Origin: Toxotes chatareus | Taxonomy: Eukaryota > Chordata > Actinopteri > Toxotidae | Assembly (NCBI GenBank): GCA_016801885.1 | Contig: JAFBJY010001331.1 | Span: 1-64,000 of the forward strand | Length of the DNA: 64,000 nt | Reading direction: 5' to 3' | Shown here: in pieces, positions 59,230 through 64,000 of the stretch | Layout of the letters: every line of letters begins with the position of its first letter | How positions within the stretch are numbered: position 1 is the stretch's first letter | Program-made: the position numbers and the translations under genes | The notes under the pieces: model-generated | Database searches by the model: none | What the model was told of the DNA's origin: nothing | What the model saw: only the letters and a program-made list of their open reading frames with translations

Positions 59230-60773
59230 CAGCTCTGGAAAAAACTGAGAGACCACTGCAAATTCTTCTGAAATCAATATCTCTACAGGTATGACAGCCA
59301 TTCCATTCCTGTGTATGTTGAATTCAACACAAGCACACCTCAGTCTACTTAATGAGGTACTGATTAGGTGATCACCTGAACCAAATCCTATTTAATGAGG
59401 AAAAGTATAAAAACCACTGCTGTGGTCATCACTATGCTCTTGCAATAGGACTGGATGGATGGCACAAACAGTGCTGGTAGTACCTCAAAAGTAATAGCAA
59501 TCAATAAAATAACTATTGACCATGGCAAAACAGTTGAAAAGAAAAGTTTTGTTTGAGGAAAGAGAGAGAAAAGGAAAATTCTGGCTTTACTGGCAGAGGG
59601 ATACAGTGAGCGTCAGGTTGCTTCCATCCTTTAAATTTCTAAGTTGACTGTTCATAAGGACAAGGTCAAGCAGCAGACACTGGGGACAACAAAGCTACAG
59701 GCTGGCAGAGGGCGAAAACGACTCTCCACTGACCAGGATGACCGTCAACTCATTCCAATGTCACTCAGCAACCGTAGGATGACATCAAGTAACCTACAAA
59801 AAGAATGGTAAATGGCAGCTGGGGTGAAGTGCACGGTGAGAACGGCTCGAAACAAGCTTCTAGGGGCACGGCTCAAGTCGTGTAAAGCTAGAAATAAGCC
59901 CTTCATCAATGAGAAGCAAAGAAGAGCCAGGCTGAGGTTTGCAAAAGACCATAAGGATTGGACCATAGAGGAGTAATAGTTAGACGGAGACCTGGAGAAG
60001 CCTACAAGCCACAGTGTCTCGCACTCACTGTGAAATTTGGTGGAGGATGGGTGATGTGCTTCAGCAAGGCTATAATCGGGCAGATTCGTCTTTGCGAAGG
60101 ACGCATGAATCAAGCTACGTACAAGGTTATCTTGGAAGAAAACTGGCTTCCTTCTGCTCTGACAATGTTCCCCAACTCTGAGGATTGTATTTTCCAGCTG
60201 GACAATGCTCCATGCCACACAGCTTGGTCAATCAAGGTGTGGATGAAGAACCACCAAATCAAGAGCCTGTCATGGCCAGCCCAATCTCCAGACCTGAATC
60301 CAATTGCAAACCTCTGGAATGTGATCAAGAGGAGGATGGATGGTCACAAGCCATCAAATATACCTGAGCTGCTTGAATTTTTGCATCAGCAACATGAAAG
60401 ACTGGTGGAGAGCATGGCAAGATGCTTGAAAGATGTGATGGAAAATCGGGATTATTCCACCAAATATTGATTTCTGAACTCTTCCTAACTTAAAACATTA
60501 GTATTGTGTTGTTTAAAAATGAATATGAACTTGTTTTCTTTGCATTATGTGAGGTTTGAGAACACTGCATCTTTTTTGTTATTTTGACCATTTGTCATTT
60601 TCTGCAAATAAATGCTCTAAATGATAATATTTTTATTTGGAATTTGGGAGAAATGTTGTCAGTAGTTTATAGAATAAAACAAAAATGTTCTTTTTACTCA
60701 AACACATACCTATAAATAGTAACAACGGAGAAACTGATCATTTTGCAGTGGTCTCTTAATTTTTCCAGAGCTG
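59230..60773 (+). mobile_element. Tc1/mariner transposon, 1544 bp, TA target
   Basis: The left end begins CAGCTCTGGAAAAA and the reverse complement of the right end begins CAGCTCTGGAAAAA, with GAGACCACTGCAAA following in both. TA flanks both ends (59228-59229 and 60774-60775). The internal sequence encodes a Tc1-type transposase. Length and ends fit a standard fish Tc1 element. It lies in the intron after the LRR exon of unit 1. Confidence 0.93.
59522..60470 (+). pseudogene. Tc1 transposase, inactivated
   Basis: The N-terminal DNA-binding region starts at ATG 59522 (MAKQLKRKVLFEE) but stops near 59645; LQAGRGRKRLST-like text follows in another frame. The catalytic part, open from about 59958 to 60470, reads VKFGGGWVMCF, FQLDNAPCHTAWS (second Asp), SPDLNPIANLWNVIKRRMDG and ends RDYSTKY. 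Two lesions destroy the DDE triad: the stretch with the first Asp (WSDE region) is missing between DWTIEE and RRRPGEAYKP, and the Glu expected in NPIENLW is Ala. It cannot transpose itself. Confidence 0.9.
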
Positions 60774-60775
60774 TA

Positions 60776-61045
60776 TTCAGAACAAACTCAGCATGTTTGT
60801 TAAATGTCGCCACCGTTACATGAAGTGAAAATCTTTTCCATTTTGTCTCAATCATTTGTTGCCTTTCCTCCAAACTTCAGCCTGACATGTTTGTTCTCTG
60901 TCAAAACTTTAGGATCTTTAGTAGAATCTGAAACAAATGTCAACAACATGAGTTTGTATAGATGGAGCCACTGGTGGAGCTGGAAGAGTTTAAGAGCTGA
61001 AGTCACTATGTCTTTATTGAAGCAGCAGCATGTTGTCATTAATAT
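60776..61045. other. Spacer between Tc1 and LRR unit 2
   Basis: No gene seen. It ends where the shared LRR flank resumes (TAATGAGAGCTGTG, about 61045). Confidence 0.5.
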
Positions 61046-61239
61046 TAATGAGAGCTGTGTTTGACTTTTAGTATCTGACTGTTTTTAAGCTGCATCCTGT
61101 TGGTTCAGGTGTTTGGAGTTTCCATTTTCCAAACTTGTACATTCTCAACCTTCTTCAGCTCTGAACAGATGATGAAACACTCAACGCTTTCAAGCAGGAA
61201 CTTTGTCTCCTAAACTCACATCTTTTATTCTTTATTCAG

Positions 61240-61413
61240 TTTGAGTTACTGCAGTTTGTCAGAGATCAGCTGTGCTTCCCTGGTCTCAGCTCTGAAGTCC
61301 AACCCCTCCCATCTGAGACACCTGGACCTGAGTGGAAACAACCTGCAGGATTCAGGAGTGAAGGATCTGTGTGGTTTTCTGCAGAGTCCAGACTGTGGAC
61401 TGGAGACTCTGAG
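61240..61413 (+). CDS. NLR leucine-rich-repeat exon, unit 2 (174 bp)
   Basis: Acceptor TTTATTCAG, donor CTGAG|GTCAGA, phase 2 at both ends. It encodes LSEISCASLVSALKSNPSHL, RHLDLSGNNLQDSGVKDLCG and FLQSPDCGLETLR. It is closest to units 1 and 3; the GTCAGACTCCATTG intron start is shared by all three. No lesion. Confidence 0.9.
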
Positions 61414-62640
61414 GTCAGACTCCATTGTTTACTTGTGTGCTGAGATGAATATGATGTGAAAGTTGTGCTTTATTCAGTATTTATTAGGTCAAATCTCCTT
61501 CAGAATTTCTAACATTCAAAGTGTGAAATGGTTGAAAGGAAGTTGTGAAAGTGCTGACTCTGATTTTCAAAGTGATTTTAAAGCTTTGAAAATGATTTGG
61601 ATTCTGACTCTTACAGTCCACATTGACAGTGTCAGCAGTTTGACTGAGTTGAGCTTGTGTTATTCACAAAGTCTCATTGAGATCAGGATGTTTGACAAGA
61701 ACTGATCTGTACAACACGTGTGAGCAGGTCTGAAGGCACAAGTGTTCATAGCTGCTCCCAATGGCCTCACTCACAGGCACAGTGAAAAGCCTGCTGTCAC
61801 AGAGAGGACACGTGACCATGGTTTAAATACGGAGAGGACATTTTCACACAGTGTCTCCTGAAGACATTCATAGAGCTACACTCAGCTGCTGAGCTGAACA
61901 GGGACACAAATATTTGTGGAACCAATGAAAACAGAGCAGAGAGAGAAGTTCAAACCCTGGCTACTTTCTCAGCTCCACACAGCCGACCAATCACTGAGCC
62001 CACTGGGTGTCAACGTCCCACTGTGTCTTTGTCACAGGGACACAAACTGTGGATGCTGACACCCACCAGGAAGGTGGGGCCAGGAATCCCAGAATGCAAT
62101 GCTGGAACAGCAGATTCAAATGTGTGAGCAGAGAGTGTTGGATGAAGCTGAACTTGCTTTGGACCAAAGACACATGACTGGAATGTGATGAAATGTCTCA
62201 TTCAACACACTGCACATGTGCTGAATGTCTGCAGCTTCTCAAACTCTCAACACAAACTTCAGTCACACTCAAAACATCAAAGGCTCAAACTATTATTTCA
62301 CACAATATGAAAGATTTCATTTGAAACCTTAGTGAACACTTTGAAAACTTTCTTCCAAACTGTTAAACCTGAGTGTGAATGTGGGACTTTTTGAAGGAGA
62401 TTTGAGCTCAGAGATTTGATGCTGATCCACACTGAGCATCTTGTTCAGCTTCATATTTCAAACTCATTGAATGAAGATTCCAAATCCAACACTTGCTAAT
62501 TGACTCTTTACTTTGGAACAATTTCATCTTCACCTTCAGTTGACTTTTATATTTCTTCAATACAAAGCAAATATTCCACATTAAGACAGAAAGAAATGTT
62601 TCTTCACTCTTTGCTTTATGATCTGTGATGTTTATAGTGA
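61414..62640. other. Intron/spacer after LRR unit 2 with unique sequence
   Basis: The first 50-60 bases match units 1 and 3, then the sequence diverges near GTTGTGCTTTATTCAG (about 61470) and shows no Tc1 element. No protein similarity was recognised to 62640, where the shared flank starts again. Confidence 0.55.
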
Positions 62641-62841
62641 CTGAAGTTAATGAGAGCTGTGTTTGACTTTTAGTATCTGACTGTTTTTAAGCTGCATCCT
62701 GTTGGTTCAGGTGTTTGGAGTTTCCATTTTCCAAACTTGTACATTCTCAACCTTCTTCAGCTCTGAACAGATGATGAAACACTCAACGCTTTCAAGCAGG
62801 AACTTTGTCTCCTAAACTCACATCTTTTATTCTTTATTCAG

Positions 62842-63015
62842 TTTGAGTTACTGCAGGTTGTCAGAGATCAGCTGTGCTTCTCTGGCCTCAGCTGTGAAGT
62901 CCAACCCCTCCCATCTGAGACACCTGGACCTGAGTAACAACAAGCTGCAGGATTCAGGAGTGAAGGATCTGTGTGTTTTTCTGCAGAGTCCAGACTGTGG
63001 ACTGGAGACTCTGAG
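62842..63015 (+). CDS. NLR leucine-rich-repeat exon, unit 3 (174 bp)
   Basis: Acceptor TTTATTCAG, donor CTGAG|GTCAGA, phase 2 at both ends. It encodes LSEISCASLASAVKSNPSHL, RHLDLSNNKLQDSGVKDLCV and FLQSPDCGLETLR. The sequence after it follows unit 1 rather than unit 2 for at least 900 bases, including the Tc1 insertion. Confidence 0.9.
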
Positions 63016-63329
63016 GTCAGACTCCATTGTTTACTTGTGTGCTGAGATGAATATGATGTGAAAGTTGTGCTGACAGTAAAGTGCAGACATCACACTCATA
63101 TTATACTTCATGGTAAAGTCTGTTTTCTTCTTCTGTGGTTTAGTCCACTGACTGTGGCAGAGCAATGTTGAGCTACAGATTTCAAAGCTTCATTTAACAA
63201 GAAAAAAGCTTCACTCTTTAAATCACATCCAAGTTTTTTCCACACGCACATCAACAAATATATATTCAGTATTTTCTTCTTCCAACACGACTAGAAAGTG
63301 ATGAGACTAAAGTCAAAGTGACTCAGAAA

Positions 63330-64000
63330 CAGCTCTGGAAAAAATTGAGAGACCACTGCAAATTCTTCTGAAATCAATATCTCTGCATGTATGACAGCCA
63401 TTCCATTCCTGTGTATGTTGAATTCCAACACAAGCACACCTCAGTCTACTTAATGAGGTACTGATTAGGTGATCACCTGAACCAAATCCTATTTAATGAG
63501 GAAAAGTATAAAACCACTGCTGTGGTCATCACTATGCTCTTGCAATAGGACTGGATGGATGGCACAAACAGTGCTGGTAGTACCTCAAAAGTAATAGCAA
63601 TCAAAAAAGAACTATTGACCATGGCAAAACAGTTGAAAAGAAAAGTTTTGTTTGAGGAAAAGAGAGAAAAAAGAGGAAAATTCTGGCTTTACTGGCAGAG
63701 GGATACAGTGAGCGTCAGGTTGCTTCCATCCTTTAATTTTCTAAGTTGACTGTTCATAAGGACAAGGTCAAGCAGCAGACACTGGGGACAACAAAGCTAC
63801 AGGCTGGCAGAGGGCTAAACGACTCTCCACTGACCAGGATGACCGTCAACTCATTCCAATGTCACTCAGCAACCGTGAGGATGACATCAAGTAACCTACA
63901 AAAAGAATGGCAAATGGCAGCTGGGGTGAAGTGCACGGCTCGAAACAAGCTTCTAGGGCAGGGCTCAAGTCGTGTAAAGCTAGAAATAAACCCTTCATCA
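63330..64000 (+). mobile_element. Tc1/mariner transposon, second copy (cut by window end)
   Basis: Starts CAGCTCTGGAAAAAATTGAG and follows the unit 1 element through the N-terminal transposase region to the window edge. The left flank is GAAAC rather than the TA expected, so the target dinucleotide has mutated since duplication. The transposase frame is broken as in the first copy, with private indels of its own (for example near 63818 and 63938). Confidence 0.9.

Larger units (their letters stand above)
62640..64000 (+). repeat. Segmental duplicate of 58517-59940 (LRR exon plus Tc1)
   Basis: Unit 3 repeats unit 1 with a period of about 4.12 kb: same LRR flank, exon, intron start, CATCAACAAATATATATTCA stretch and Tc1 left end at the same distance. 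It has a deletion of about 20 bases near 63103 relative to unit 1. The window ends inside the copy. Confidence 0.88.

Noticed and set aside
58517..63100. Regular direct repeats that might suggest a CRISPR or satellite array
   Set aside because: Each repeat contains a spliceable LRR exon with introns; spacing is irregular and kilobase-sized.

Overview
This window looks like genomic DNA from a teleost fish, probably spiny-rayed. Three things support that: a tandem cluster of fish-type NLR genes (NLRC3-like or NLR-C, with the fish-specific FISNA region ahead of the NACHT ATPase), separate 174-base leucine-rich-repeat (LRR) exons, and a dense load of fish-type transposons (Rex1/L2-type LINEs, Tc1, hAT and piggyBac remnants). 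Nothing is bacterial or viral in layout. No tRNA, rRNA or CRISPR was found.

Layout. Bases 1-7600 are mostly transposon debris: a LINE fragment, a 334-base hAT MITE with a perfect 8-base target duplication, an LTR-like element with TG...CA ends, a 2.5 kb LINE whose reverse transcriptase is broken, and an opposing LINE fragment. Bases 7745-12800 carry two copies of the 5' end of an NLR gene (untranslated exon plus short N-terminal exon), interrupted by LINE sequence and by a small unrecognised membrane/coiled-coil reading frame. Bases 12808-17500 are one minus-strand LINE with a piggyBac-like element inserted in it. Bases 16868-27300 hold a tandem duplication of about 6.3 kb. Each unit has a complete 1869-base FISNA-NACHT exon (18831-20699 and 24297-26165) and one LRR exon. 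The second unit lacks about 0.88 kb that includes the N-terminal exon.

From about 27.84 kb to 58.51 kb the sequence is dominated by homopolymer runs in a way natural DNA is not. I read it as uncorrected long-read or gap-fill sequence and call no genes there. The middle part (31-45 kb) is better and holds two copies of a repeat also seen at 1.5-2.0 kb. Clean sequence resumes at 58.51 kb with three tandem LRR exons (58721, 61240, 62842). A Tc1 transposon sits downstream of the first, and a second Tc1 copy sits at the same relative position after the third.

How it fits together. All assignable NLR introns are phase 2, so the FISNA-NACHT and LRR exons are symmetric modules that can be duplicated or skipped without losing frame. 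The modules probably belong to one or more NLRC3-like genes whose middle was misassembled or poorly gap-filled. No B30.2 exon, terminal exon or polyadenylation site can be assigned, so no gene here is complete. I did not find a convincing new biological system. The most useful leads are the modular NLR exon array, the clustered divergence between the two NACHT exons, datable transposon insertions, and the unrecognised membrane/coiled-coil frame.
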